Part shown: in pieces, positions 8,586 through 17,970 of the stretch
Layout: each line of letters starts with the position of its first letter
Position numbering within the stretch: position 1 is the stretch's first letter
Assembly (NCBI RefSeq): GCF_015679325.1
Contig: NZ_JADPVI010000004.1
Span: 278,864 to 342,863 of the forward strand
DNA: 64,000 bases
Reading direction: 5' to 3'
Source of the DNA: Kaistella gelatinilytica
Lineage (GTDB): Bacteria > Bacteroidota > Bacteroidia > Flavobacteriales > Weeksellaceae
The notes under the pieces: model-generated
What the model was told of the DNA's origin: nothing
What the model saw: only the letters and a program-made list of their open reading frames with translations
Databases searched by the model: none
Program-made: the position numbers and the translations under genes

Positions 8586-9281
8586 ATGGAAAATCAAAAA
8601 GAAACAAGATTAAGAATTTTAGCGGAAGGTGGAAGCATCAAAATTTGTAGTATTGAAAAAGGATACAATGAAGGTTTCGATTATTTTTTAGAAACATCGG
8701 AAGAGGATCTTTTCGAGGCAGGTTTAGGAAATGAAAGCCAGGAAATTCACGAAAGTTTTTATGGCGCTTTTGACCAACTGAACGACAAATATCCTTGGTA
8801 CAAATTGCATTTGGATTTTATTGATGAAGATTTTGTAGATTACGTGGCAGATGCTTTAGTAGAAAAGCTCAACCAAAGCAATAGAATGTTCCGTGTAGCC
8901 GACAAGAAAAATTTTGAAGAGAAATTAGGAATTCATTTGAGGACCAAAGAAGTGGAAATTAAAACCGGTGTTTTCAGTATAGAGGTCGGAAGTTTAGTTA
9001 AAACGATACAGTATGATTACATCGATTTTGCTGATTCCTACGCCGAACAAATTGGTCAAAAATTTAAATTAGACAGCATCGCCGAAAGTTGGGACACTTT
9101 TAATGGCGACTCCTTTTACTTTGTTGGCACCATAAAGATTGTCGGTAATTCAATCCTTCTTCTGGATAGCGACGGTGATGTATGTTACGTATTACCTGCT
9201 GATAAATATAAGTTGACTTCAAATCCTTTGATGTATACCGATAACAAATGGCAATATGTTTTCACCAAGAAAAAGATTTAA
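8586..9281 (+). CDS. Hypothetical protein of the island (231 aa)
   Basis: I do not recognise this 231-residue protein. It is acidic in the N-terminal half and looks like a mixed alpha/beta soluble protein without signal peptide or membrane helices; there are no Cys clusters or obvious catalytic motifs. The second half (from about residue 115) is richer in beta-strand patterns such as SFYFVGTIKIVGNSILLL. It is the first plus-strand gene upstream of hsdM, separated from it by about 140 bases, and has the strongest form of the shared operator-like promoter. That makes it a likely member of the WYL-controlled set, perhaps an accessory or immunity-type protein, but this is inference from position. 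Confidence 0.7.
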   Translation: MENQKETRLRILAEGGSIKICSIEKGYNEGFDYFLETSEEDLFEAGLGNESQEIHESFYGAFDQLNDKYPWYKLHLDFIDEDFVDYVADALVEKLNQSNRMFRVADKKNFEEKLGIHLRTKEVEIKTGVFSIEVGSLVKTIQYDYIDFADSYAEQIGQKFKLDSIAESWDTFNGDSFYFVGTIKIVGNSILLLDSDGDVCYVLPADKYKLTSNPLMYTDNKWQYVFTKKKI

Positions 9282-9422
9282 TATTAGGTATAAAAGCCGC
9301 CGGGTTTTTCTGATGTTAAAATTGTACACTATTGTATTATTTTGACCTCGAATTCCATCTTAATTTTTCTTAAATTTCAAATTCTATAAATAAACTATAA
9401 GAATTCAATTTTTACTTTTTAA

Positions 9423-11891
9423 ATGGCTATCAAAAAAACAGAACTCTACCGCTCACTTTGGGCGAGTTGTGACGAATTACGCGGCGGAATGGACGCCTCT
9501 CAATATAAAGATTATGTACTCACGATGTTATTCGTAAAGTATATTTCAGACAAAGCGAAATCAGATCAGGATTTTGCCATCGAAATTCCAGACGGTGCCT
9601 CCTTTGAGGATATGGTGAACCTGATTGGGAATACCGAGATTGGTGATAAAATCAATAAGCAGGTTTTGAATCCGATTAAAGAAGCCAATGGTCTGAATGA
9701 TTTCCCCGACTTTAATGATGAAAGCAAATTAGGCAAAGGAAAAGATCTGGTGGAAACAGTTTCTAACCTCGTCCGAATCTTCAATGATAACAGTTTAGAT
9801 TTTTCTAAAAACTCGGCGGAAGGCGATGATATTCTGGGCGATGCTTATGAATATCTGATGCGTCATTTTGCCACAGAATCCGGAAAATCAAAAGGTCAGT
9901 TTTATACGCCTGCCGAAGTTTCAAGGATTTTAGCAAAGGTGATCGGTATTACTTTTAATAATGCGACGACGCAAACGACTGCTTATGATCCGACCTGTGG
10001 ATCGGGATCGTTGTTGTTGAAAGTAGCGAACGAAGCCGGAAAAGCCATTACACTTTACGGTCAGGAAAAAGAAACTACCACCGCCAACTTAGCGCACATG
10101 AACATGATTTTGCATGGTGCGGAAACAGCGGAGATTGTTGCCGATAATACGTTGACAAGACCAGCGTACAAAGAAGACGATGGCAGTTTGAAACGTTTTG
10201 ATTACGTGGTTGCTAATCCGCCTTTTTCTTTGAAGAGTTGGAGCAATGGTGTGAATATCGAAAGTGATGAGTACAACCGATTTACTTTAGGTGTTCCTCC
10301 CGAGAAGAATGGCGATTATGCTTTTCTACTGCATATTTTACAATCGATGAAAGCCAAGGGAAAAGCCGCAGTGGTTTTGCCACATGGTGTTTTGTTCCGT
10401 GGAAATGCGGAAGGCGAAATCCGTAAAAATATTTTAAAGAAAGGTTATATCAAAGGGATTATCGGCTTGCCGGCAAATTTGTTTTACGGTACAGGAATTC
10501 CGGCCTGTATCATTGTGCTGGACAAAGAAAATGCAGAACATCGGAAAGGGATTTTTATGATGGATGCCAGCAAAGGTTTCCTGAAAGATGGCAACAAAAA
10601 CCGTTTGCGTGAACAGGATTTGCGCAAGATCACGGATGTATTTACCCAAATGCAGGAAGTTCCCAAATACAGCCGTATGGTTCCGATGAGCGAAATCGCC
10701 GATGCTAAAAACGATTACAATTTAAATATTCCACGCTATATCGATACGCAGGAAAACGAAGATATTCAGGATTTACTGGCGCATTTACAAGGTGGCATTC
10801 CGGTGCGTGATCTGGAAGTGATGCAAACGTATTGGAACGCTTATCCGAAACTGAAACATGATTTATTCTCGCCGTTACGGGAAGGTTATGTGAAACTGAA
10901 TGTTGCAGTTGCCGATATTAAAAGCACTATTTATAATCATCCAGAATTTAAAGCGTTTAATGCGACTTTAGACCGAACCTATCACGATTGGTTAGATGGA
11001 CAAATGAAAATCTGGGAAACCTTGGCGCAACATTCCAACGGTAAAGATCTGATTGCCCAAATGAGCGAAAGTCTGCTGGAAGCCTTTGAAAATAACACGT
11101 TGGTGAATGGTTACGATTTGTACCAATACGCGATGACCTATTGGCAGGAAACCATGCAGGACGATGTGTATTCGGTTTCTTTAGATGGCTGGAAAGCCGG
11201 AAACGAATGGGAACGCACCATCATTAAAGGAAAGAAAGGCAAAGATGGCAAACCTGGAAAAGACAAAGAAGTTACAGGATTAGCCGGCGTGGAAGGTCGA
11301 ATGATTTCACCGGAATTATTGAGTCAGGTTTATTTTAAAGACTTATTAAATCAAATTGGAACTGCGCAACAATCTGTAGAAAATTCTCAAGCCACGATGA
11401 CTGAAATAGAAGAAGAGCATACTTCGACAGGCTCAGCACAAGGTGAAGAAGGTTTGTTTGCTGATCTGGAAAAGGTGAATGCAAGCGAAGTTGCTAAACT
11501 ATTGAAAGAACGGACTTCGACAGGCTCAGCCACCGCAGCAGTTAAGGAGGAAATAGCCGTTTTGAAAAACTATATTGCTGCGTCAGAAGCCATTAAAAAA
11601 GCCAATGCCGAAATTAAAACCTTGCAGGCAGATTTGGAAAAAGAAGTTATTGCAAAATATGCAAAACTGACCGAAGCCGATATTAAAGATCTGGTTTTGA
11701 ACCATAAATGGAAAGCGCATCTCTTAACGACTTTGCATCATGAACAGGATAAAATCTCGCAGGGTTTAACCCAAAGAATTAATGCTTTGGCAGAACGGTA
11801 TGCAACGACATTGGCAAGTTCGCAAACGGAATTGGCAGCAGCCGAAACCAAAGTAATGGCTCATTTAGAAAAAATGGGATTGGTATGGTAA
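9423..11891 (+). CDS. hsdM: Type I restriction-modification methyltransferase subunit HsdM
   Basis: An 822-residue N6-adenine methyltransferase subunit. The N-terminal HsdM helical domain (about residues 1-145) is followed by the methylase core with the SAM motif DPTCGSG (189-195) and the catalytic NPPF (265-268). The protein is long for HsdM (about 500 residues is common): after residue 470 comes a helical extension, which includes a short collagen-like run GKDGKPGKD (606-614), two STGSA insertions encoded by a dispersed repeat (667-672 and 698-703) and a coiled-coil-rich C-terminus (about 715-822). With HsdS it would methylate the recognition site and mark self DNA. hsdS overlaps its end by 7 bases. 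Its base composition is clearly more GC-rich than that of the 1325-aa gene downstream. Confidence 0.95.
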   Translation: MAIKKTELYRSLWASCDELRGGMDASQYKDYVLTMLFVKYISDKAKSDQDFAIEIPDGASFEDMVNLIGNTEIGDKINKQVLNPIKEANGLNDFPDFNDESKLGKGKDLVETVSNLVRIFNDNSLDFSKNSAEGDDILGDAYEYLMRHFATESGKSKGQFYTPAEVSRILAKVIGITFNNATTQTTAYDPTCGSGSLLLKVANEAGKAITLYGQEKETTTANLAHMNMILHGAETAEIVADNTLTRPAYKEDDGSLKRFDYVVANPPFSLKSWSNGVNIESDEYNRFTLGVPPEKNGDYAFLLHILQSMKAKGKAAVVLPHGVLFRGNAEGEIRKNILKKGYIKGIIGLPANLFYGTGIPACIIVLDKENAEHRKGIFMMDASKGFLKDGNKNRLREQDLRKITDVFTQMQEVPKYSRMVPMSEIADAKNDYNLNIPRYIDTQENEDIQDLLAHLQGGIPVRDLEVMQTYWNAYPKLKHDLFSPLREGYVKLNVAVADIKSTIYNHPEFKAFNATLDRTYHDWLDGQMKIWETLAQHSNGKDLIAQMSESLLEAFENNTLVNGYDLYQYAMTYWQETMQDDVYSVSLDGWKAGNEWERTIIKGKKGKDGKPGKDKEVTGLAGVEGRMISPELLSQVYFKDLLNQIGTAQQSVENSQATMTEIEEEHTSTGSAQGEEGLFADLEKVNASEVAKLLKERTSTGSATAAVKEEIAVLKNYIAASEAIKKANAEIKTLQADLEKEVIAKYAKLTEADIKDLVLNHKWKAHLLTTLHHEQDKISQGLTQRINALAERYATTLASSQTELAAAETKVMAHLEKMGLVW
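11421..11436 (+). repeat. Dispersed 16-mer inserted in hsdM, copy 1
   Basis: ACTTCGACAGGCTCAG encodes TSTGS(A) in the hsdM frame. It is the same repeat family as the copies inside the intergenic elements at 32045-32060 and 37640-37657. Confidence 0.75.
11514..11529 (+). repeat. Dispersed 16-mer inserted in hsdM, copy 2
   Basis: An identical ACTTCGACAGGCTCAG lies 93 bases (31 codons) after copy 1 in the same reading frame, again encoding TSTGS(A). Confidence 0.75.
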
Positions 11892-12967
11892 AGGAAACGA
11901 GGATGAAGCAGACGGAGATTGGTTTAATTCCGGAGGATTGGAATATTGAAAAAATCAAAGATATTTCATTAATTAAAACTGGTTCTAAAAATACTCAAGA
12001 TAGAATTGAAAATGGTATATATCCATTTTTTGTGCGGTCCCAAACTATTGAAAGAATAAACTCATATTCATTTGATGGTGAGGCAATATTAACAGCAGGA
12101 GATGGCGTCGGTGTTGGAAAAGTTTTTCATTATTTAAATGAAAAATTTGATTTTCATCAAAGAGTTTATGCTATTTATAATTTCAGAAATGATGTTTCCG
12201 GTTTTTACTTTTTTAAATATTTCCAGAATAATTTTTTAGGTAGAATCATGCAGATGACTGCAAAATCCTCTGTTGATAGCGTCAGAATGGAAACGATATC
12301 GGAAATGCCAATCCCACTTCCACCACTCGCCGAGCAGGAAGCCATTGCAACGGCCTTAAGTGATTGCGATTCCTGGATTGACAGCATCGAAGAAGTTTTA
12401 GCCAAAAAACGCCTCATCAAACAAGGTGCGATGCAGAAATTGTTGACGCCAAAAGAGGATTGGGAAGTGAAGAAGTTGGGGGAAGTTTTGCAATTTGGAA
12501 GCGGACGAGATTACAAACATTTGCATGCCGGCGAAGTTCCAGTTTACGGAACTGGCGGAATCATGACTTATGTAACTGCCCATTTGTATGATGGTGAATC
12601 AGTTGGTATTGGTCGTAAAGGAACAATCGATAAACCAGTTTTTTTACAAGGAAAATTTTGGACTGTTGATACTTTATTTTTTACCCATTCATTTAATGGC
12701 GTAATTCCAAAATATATTTTTTATCAATTTTTATTGATAGCGTGGAAGGAATATAATGAAGCATCAGGTGTTCCAAGTTTGAATAAAAATACATTAGAAC
12801 AAATTGAAATACAACTTCCATCCCTTTCGGACCAAACGCGCATCGCCGCAATCTTATCGGATATGGATTTAGAAATCGAAGCGCTGGAAGAAAAACTGCA
12901 CAAAGCCCGCCAAATCAAACAAGGCATGATGCAGGAATTGCTGACGGGGAGAGTGAGGTTGGTTTAA
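11885..12967 (+). CDS. hsdS: Type I restriction-modification specificity subunit HsdS
   Basis: A 360-residue specificity subunit with two target-recognition domains (about residues 10-145 and 195-310), each followed by a helical spacer. The spacers are internal repeats: PLPPLAEQEAIATAL... and LPSLSDQTRIAAIL..., each ending in IKQG-MQ-LLT, which is the two-fold layout that reads a bipartite DNA target. Start: the ATG at 11885 overlaps the hsdM stop, giving translational coupling; a second in-frame ATG at 11903 (MKQTEIG) is an alternative. The segments coding the recognition domains are visibly more AT-rich than the spacer segments, which fits exchange of recognition domains by recombination. 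Confidence 0.94.
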   Translation: MVKETRMKQTEIGLIPEDWNIEKIKDISLIKTGSKNTQDRIENGIYPFFVRSQTIERINSYSFDGEAILTAGDGVGVGKVFHYLNEKFDFHQRVYAIYNFRNDVSGFYFFKYFQNNFLGRIMQMTAKSSVDSVRMETISEMPIPLPPLAEQEAIATALSDCDSWIDSIEEVLAKKRLIKQGAMQKLLTPKEDWEVKKLGEVLQFGSGRDYKHLHAGEVPVYGTGGIMTYVTAHLYDGESVGIGRKGTIDKPVFLQGKFWTVDTLFFTHSFNGVIPKYIFYQFLLIAWKEYNEASGVPSLNKNTLEQIEIQLPSLSDQTRIAAILSDMDLEIEALEEKLHKARQIKQGMMQELLTGRVRLV

Positions 12968-12984
12968 GGAATAAAAATAAAATA

Positions 12985-13977
12985 ATGAAACAAAATAGAT
13001 TTTTCAAAGAAACAGAATATAAACACTGGTTGATTGATAATATTATAACGAGTCCAGCTTCTGCAATTAGTTATTGCTCATATGTCAATTCAGTAAATAA
13101 TGAATTGCATTTTCACGATGAATTAGAGCAAATATTTAATAAACAAATTACAAAAAACTTTTATGAATTCATTTTAGAATTACTCCAAGTCTTATCTGAG
13201 AAATCCTTTCCTGAAAGAATAAGTAAAGCTCCTAAAACTGTCCAAAATTGGAACAGCGGCATTCGTGCTTACGGTGAATTTTTGGTAAATAATTTTCAAA
13301 CTGAAGAAGTTGAAAATACAGGAAATGAGATAACGAATGAATGCTTATTGCTTGAAGGCAATGTTTCATATAGTAGGGAGCAGTTATATAAAAACTTCAC
13401 ATTTAGATTAATAACACAAGATAGATTTTATGATAGCATATATTTTCCTATTAGCTTTATAAAGAAAGTTTTATACAAAACTGGGAATCGAGATTTTTTT
13501 GACAAATGGGTAAAAAACATTTTAGAAAGAACAGTTTTACATACCGACAATAACGAAGTACAACTGAAGCAAGTTATTAACTTATATTTTGATGCAGAAG
13601 GGTTGAAAGCAGAAGTGAAAAATAAATTTTATCAAGTTCATACAAAGCATGCAAATAATTCAGATAAGAGTGCATTTTCTACAAAGGAACTTAGAAAAGT
13701 AGCTCTAGATCATGATAAACCTATGTTGGCAATAATGAATGAACTTTGTGATGAACTTATTGAAATACAGAAGTTGACAGATTCAATTAAGTTGAAATTA
13801 AATAAACGAAAAATTGATAGAACTGTATTAGCCGAAATATCTAGAGAGTTAATAACTGAATTATATTTAGATGAAATTAATATTGATCGTTTGAAAACTG
13901 ACTTAGAATTAATTGGAGAGGATACGAACTTACAATTGATGGACGGAAGTTTTAACGCGAGTAAAAAAGCAAACTAA
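12985..13977 (+). CDS. Hypothetical protein embedded in the type I RM operon (330 aa)
   Basis: I do not recognise this 330-residue soluble protein. It is rich in predicted helix, Lys and Glu, has no signal peptide, no membrane segment and no clear catalytic motif. The N-terminal 45 residues (KHWLIDNIITSPASAISYC) have a faint resemblance to SAM-like DNA-binding segments of tyrosine recombinases, too weak to name. The C-terminal third (about 235-325) is a long helical stretch that could be a coiled coil. It starts 17 bases after hsdS and ends 15 bases before the large GHKL gene, so it is in the operon and probably partners with that protein. It is AT-rich like that gene and unlike hsdM. Confidence 0.72.
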   Translation: MKQNRFFKETEYKHWLIDNIITSPASAISYCSYVNSVNNELHFHDELEQIFNKQITKNFYEFILELLQVLSEKSFPERISKAPKTVQNWNSGIRAYGEFLVNNFQTEEVENTGNEITNECLLLEGNVSYSREQLYKNFTFRLITQDRFYDSIYFPISFIKKVLYKTGNRDFFDKWVKNILERTVLHTDNNEVQLKQVINLYFDAEGLKAEVKNKFYQVHTKHANNSDKSAFSTKELRKVALDHDKPMLAIMNELCDELIEIQKLTDSIKLKLNKRKIDRTVLAEISRELITELYLDEINIDRLKTDLELIGEDTNLQLMDGSFNASKKAN

Positions 13978-13992
13978 AAAAAATAAACATAA

Positions 13993-16900
13993 ATGAATAC
14001 ACATATTAATCAGGTTTTTGCAAACCATTATCTTAATTATAAAGATCAAAGTGTTGAGAACATTAAAAGAGATGCACGAGGACTACTGCATATTGTATCC
14101 GATTATGAGGGAAGGGTGGTATTTGAATTACTTCAAAACGCGTTTGATAAAGCAGAAAAAAACATAGGTATTTTTATAAAAGATAATATTTTATATGTTG
14201 CCAACGACGGTATTAAATTTTCATATAATACAGAATTTGATTATAAAGATGGACATAATATCATCAGAGGTGATTTTCAATCGATTTGTTCCGTATATAC
14301 TAGTACTAAATCAATTGCAAATGCTATAGGCAATAAAGGTATTGGGTTTAAGTCAACTTTTTCAATCGCTAAAAATCAAGATACAGATATAAAATATCCG
14401 ACAAGATATGTGGAAATTTATACCAATGGAAATTTTATAAAAAATACGGATACTAGTTGTGATAGTATTCAATGTGCATTCAGACTGTTCGAAATGATTC
14501 GAAATACAGATTTTATATCCGATTTAAAATTAGACAAAGATCTACTAAAAGCAAAAATTGATACTGCACGAGAAGAGTATCCGGATGTTGGAATACCTGG
14601 TTACTACTTTCCAATCGAAATAGATTGTCAAAGCAATGCTTTTGTTAAAGATTTATTAAACAGATATGTAACTGTAATCGCAATACCTCTTGAGAAACCT
14701 TCGGCTATTGCAGAATTAATTAAGAGGAATATAATTGAGTCAGGAATTCATTTCAATTTTATTCAGCTAAAATTTCCAAAAGAATTTCATATTGTAGTAG
14801 AAATTAATGATGAAATCAATTATGAGGAAACAATAAAATTAGGAGCTGCTAATTTAGTAAGTTGTAAAATTAATAATGACGAGTTAAGACTTTTGGCAGA
14901 GGCTGCGAATATAGAAATTGAAGATATTTCAATCGGATTATTCTTTAGACAAGATGGTAAAGGTAAATTTTACAATTACTTGCCAACTGAAATTGATTCA
15001 CCTTTTCCCAATGTTGATTTGCATGCCGATTTTAGAACCACACTCAATAGAACAAACATAAATTGGAAAGGTGCTGTAGGAGAATATAATAAAGCGTTAT
15101 TGCGATGTTGTTTGGAATTAATGTTCAGTTGTTGGAATGATTCAATTGTTTTAAATAATAAGTATATTATAAAAAAGAATCAAAGTAACGTTTCTTGGGA
15201 TATTAATTTTTTCAAACCAAATTTTTCAATTGAATCATTAGAATGCTTATGCATTAGAGATCTTTTTAACATAACAGACGAAAGGTATAATCTTGACTTT
15301 TTAAATTTTTCTGAATGGACAGCTGTACATTCAAAAAAATATTTTGATAATAAGAACGAAAAATTAATTTTTACAAATTTTTATTCAATACTGTTAAAAA
15401 TAATTCATTCTTTATCAAGCGATTATAAATTAAGTGCATACAGCAGGGTTGAGGCTTTTGAGTTAGAAATAAAGCAACAGTTTGATAAATATGAAGTTAG
15501 ATATTTACCAAATGTTGTTTCTAAAAAAGATGTTGAAGTTTTTTCTGTTTATGATGATATTCAAATTAGTCCTTTAATAAATTTATATTTTACAGAAGTT
15601 GAATTTAAAAAAGATTATATCGGAAATCAATTTAAAAAAAATTTAAGTATAAAAGACTTCGATAATCTTAATGAAGTTATTAAACATTTTAAACAATGTC
15701 AGTTTGATGGGGAGTTTAATTCAGACTCAATATCTGAAAGTAAGCAAATTAAATTGCTTCAAAACCTTTATAGCTTTTATTCTAGGAAAGATAAAAGTGA
15801 ATTTTTATCGTCACATAGATATAACACAGCATTATCTGCTAGTTTAAGAGATAGTAATTCATTATCTAACCAAGCTAATTTTAGTGTTTCGACATTGTTT
15901 CTAAAAATGCACAACGGTAAATATAAGCCAGCACAATTATGTTGTTTTGAAGAATTAGATATAGATTTTAGAAATGAAGTTACTGATAACCTGCAGTTTT
16001 ATAAATTTTTAGGAGTTAGTGAATTTCGAAATTTCAACGTTGTAGATCTCAGAATCTACAATGCGATCGAAGATGGTCTAGAATTTATTCCTACGATAAT
16101 GGGATATAATTCATCAGATTCGATAAATGCAATGCTTCTTGAAAATTTAAGAATTATAAATTCTAAAAATTGTATTAATGTTCATCCTTCATTGGTCAAT
16201 GATAATCATCCTAAAATATTCAAGAAAGTTTCTGTGTTCGATCAGGAGAAAAAAAATGAATTAGAAAATATTTTAGTAAAGAGATATGATGATTTTAATA
16301 AGACATACGTGGATGTTTTAAAAAATGAATTGTTAACTAAGATCACTTTTACTAACGAGATTATAGCAGTTTATCCTTTGTTTTTCAAATTATTCTCAGA
16401 TAATAACCTCTACATTATTTTCAATGGCGAAAGTTTAGAAATTGTAACGAATACTGATTTTATCATTGTGCAATCCAAATCAGATTTAATCTCTGCTATG
16501 AACTCAAATGTCAAATTTAATATTTTGGCTTATGAAGCAGAAAGAGGCTTATACAAAGATAATTTAAAACATAAAATTGCACAGTACTCAATTGACATCT
16601 CAAATAAGTCTAAATTGGAAAATTCAGAAGTGAAAGGATTATTACTGGATAAGTTATCTTTTATTTTATATCGCATTTCCAAGTTAAAAACTTCTGATTT
16701 TAATTTTATTGAAAATGATAATTTTGATATACTAAATAAAATTTCCGATTTGAAAATATTTAATGTATCAGAACTTAGAATCAAAAAAAAATTTGATAAG
16801 TTTCATCTGATCATGGAAGAATCCTACTTCATAGATCGCAGAGATTTACTAATAAGTGACGATTCAAAAAATGTCATTGCAAAAGGTTTATCGAAATATT

Positions 16901-17970
16901 TGTTTGGAACTGAAAATTATGCATCAGAATTAGAGGTAATTATTTTTCACACAGATAAATCAGATTTACTGAAGCAGGTTGATCCTTATGATTTTTCAGT
17001 TATTCAAAGTAAATACGATAATGTATATCTGGAGAAGAGAAAAGAGTTTTTTTTGCAGATTTTTACTCAATTTAAAGACATTGATGAAGATGATACAGAA
17101 TGGTATGTATACAACCAATCATACAAAAGTGCTTCATTGCAAACCTACATTGATCGTGGCGAAATTGATGACCTAATTAATTTTGTCAACACATTAAAAT
17201 ACAGTGAAATTTACAGGGAGTTAAATTTTAAATTACAAATCAACCTTGATAATACTGTCGAAGATTTGATATTTTATAAAGAAGAGGAGAATGATGAAAT
17301 TGCATTTTTAACAAGGAAAATCGCAGAATCCACATTAAGAAAAGAAGTATTAAATATTGATGATTCATTTGGTGCCGTGCGAAATATTTCTTCACTGTTT
17401 AAGCCGAAAAAAATTAAAGTTTTTAATTTTGATAGTTCTTCAAGTGAAGAATTAGAAAGTATTGGCACTAATGGGGAGCATGATGTTTTACTGTACTATA
17501 TAAACCAATTTAAGATTTTAAATTTGGATGATAAAATAAGAACAATCGAAAGCATATATCAATTAATTTTATTGAAAGTAGAAAACGTATCCTATTTTCA
17601 GGATTTAAAAGTACTAATTCTTAATAATATTGAAGAGGAAGAAAACTATTTGCCCCATCTAATTCCCTTTATCTATATCACTAGTAAATATAAATTTTCT
17701 TACTTTGATTTAATAGGTTTTAAAGACTGTATTGCATGTATGGTTGAAGTTAAGAGTACAACAAATTCAAATAACAAACATTTTTATTTTTCGAAAGCGG
17801 AGATCAATTGTGCTTTACAATATGATAATTATGAGATTGTGAGGTGTACACCAGAAAACATAATTTTTTTAGGAAACCCAGTCAAGGATTTTCAAAGTAA
17901 ATTAGTTAATTTTAAAAATGAAAAATACACATTAGAACCGTTAAATTATAAAATAAGTTATAGTTCATGA
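13993..17970 (+). CDS. GHKL/sacsin-like ATPase with C-terminal DUF3883 nuclease-like domain
   Basis: A 1325-residue two-ended protein. Residues about 25-200 form a GHKL (Hsp90/MutL/sacsin-type) ATPase: N-box FELLQNAFDKAE (44-55), NDG at 71-73 and the glycine lid GNKGIGFKS (113-121). The long middle (about 330-1200) has no motif I can name. Residues about 1235-1305 look like DUF3883, a PD-(D/E)xK/Mrr-like fold, with an upstream Asp, VEVKS (EVK at 1252-1254) and a following SKAEI helix. Such proteins occur in defence islands, where an ATPase coupled to a nuclease is a common design. It lies between hsdS and hsdR, and its TGA stop overlaps the hsdR ATG, so it is translated in step with the restriction subunit. 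Its AT-rich base use points to separate ancestry. Confidence 0.82.
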   Translation: MNTHINQVFANHYLNYKDQSVENIKRDARGLLHIVSDYEGRVVFELLQNAFDKAEKNIGIFIKDNILYVANDGIKFSYNTEFDYKDGHNIIRGDFQSICSVYTSTKSIANAIGNKGIGFKSTFSIAKNQDTDIKYPTRYVEIYTNGNFIKNTDTSCDSIQCAFRLFEMIRNTDFISDLKLDKDLLKAKIDTAREEYPDVGIPGYYFPIEIDCQSNAFVKDLLNRYVTVIAIPLEKPSAIAELIKRNIIESGIHFNFIQLKFPKEFHIVVEINDEINYEETIKLGAANLVSCKINNDELRLLAEAANIEIEDISIGLFFRQDGKGKFYNYLPTEIDSPFPNVDLHADFRTTLNRTNINWKGAVGEYNKALLRCCLELMFSCWNDSIVLNNKYIIKKNQSNVSWDINFFKPNFSIESLECLCIRDLFNITDERYNLDFLNFSEWTAVHSKKYFDNKNEKLIFTNFYSILLKIIHSLSSDYKLSAYSRVEAFELEIKQQFDKYEVRYLPNVVSKKDVEVFSVYDDIQISPLINLYFTEVEFKKDYIGNQFKKNLSIKDFDNLNEVIKHFKQCQFDGEFNSDSISESKQIKLLQNLYSFYSRKDKSEFLSSHRYNTALSASLRDSNSLSNQANFSVSTLFLKMHNGKYKPAQLCCFEELDIDFRNEVTDNLQFYKFLGVSEFRNFNVVDLRIYNAIEDGLEFIPTIMGYNSSDSINAMLLENLRIINSKNCINVHPSLVNDNHPKIFKKVSVFDQEKKNELENILVKRYDDFNKTYVDVLKNELLTKITFTNEIIAVYPLFFKLFSDNNLYIIFNGESLEIVTNTDFIIVQSKSDLISAMNSNVKFNILAYEAERGLYKDNLKHKIAQYSIDISNKSKLENSEVKGLLLDKLSFILYRISKLKTSDFNFIENDNFDILNKISDLKIFNVSELRIKKKFDKFHLIMEESYFIDRRDLLISDDSKNVIAKGLSKYLFGTENYASELEVIIFHTDKSDLLKQVDPYDFSVIQSKYDNVYLEKRKEFFLQIFTQFKDIDEDDTEWYVYNQSYKSASLQTYIDRGEIDDLINFVNTLKYSEIYRELNFKLQINLDNTVEDLIFYKEEENDEIAFLTRKIAESTLRKEVLNIDDSFGAVRNISSLFKPKKIKVFNFDSSSSEELESIGTNGEHDVLLYYINQFKILNLDDKIRTIESIYQLILLKVENVSYFQDLKVLILNNIEEEENYLPHLIPFIYITSKYKFSYFDLIGFKDCIACMVEVKSTTNSNNKHFYFSKAEINCALQYDNYEIVRCTPENIIFLGNPVKDFQSKLVNFKNEKYTLEPLNYKISYSS

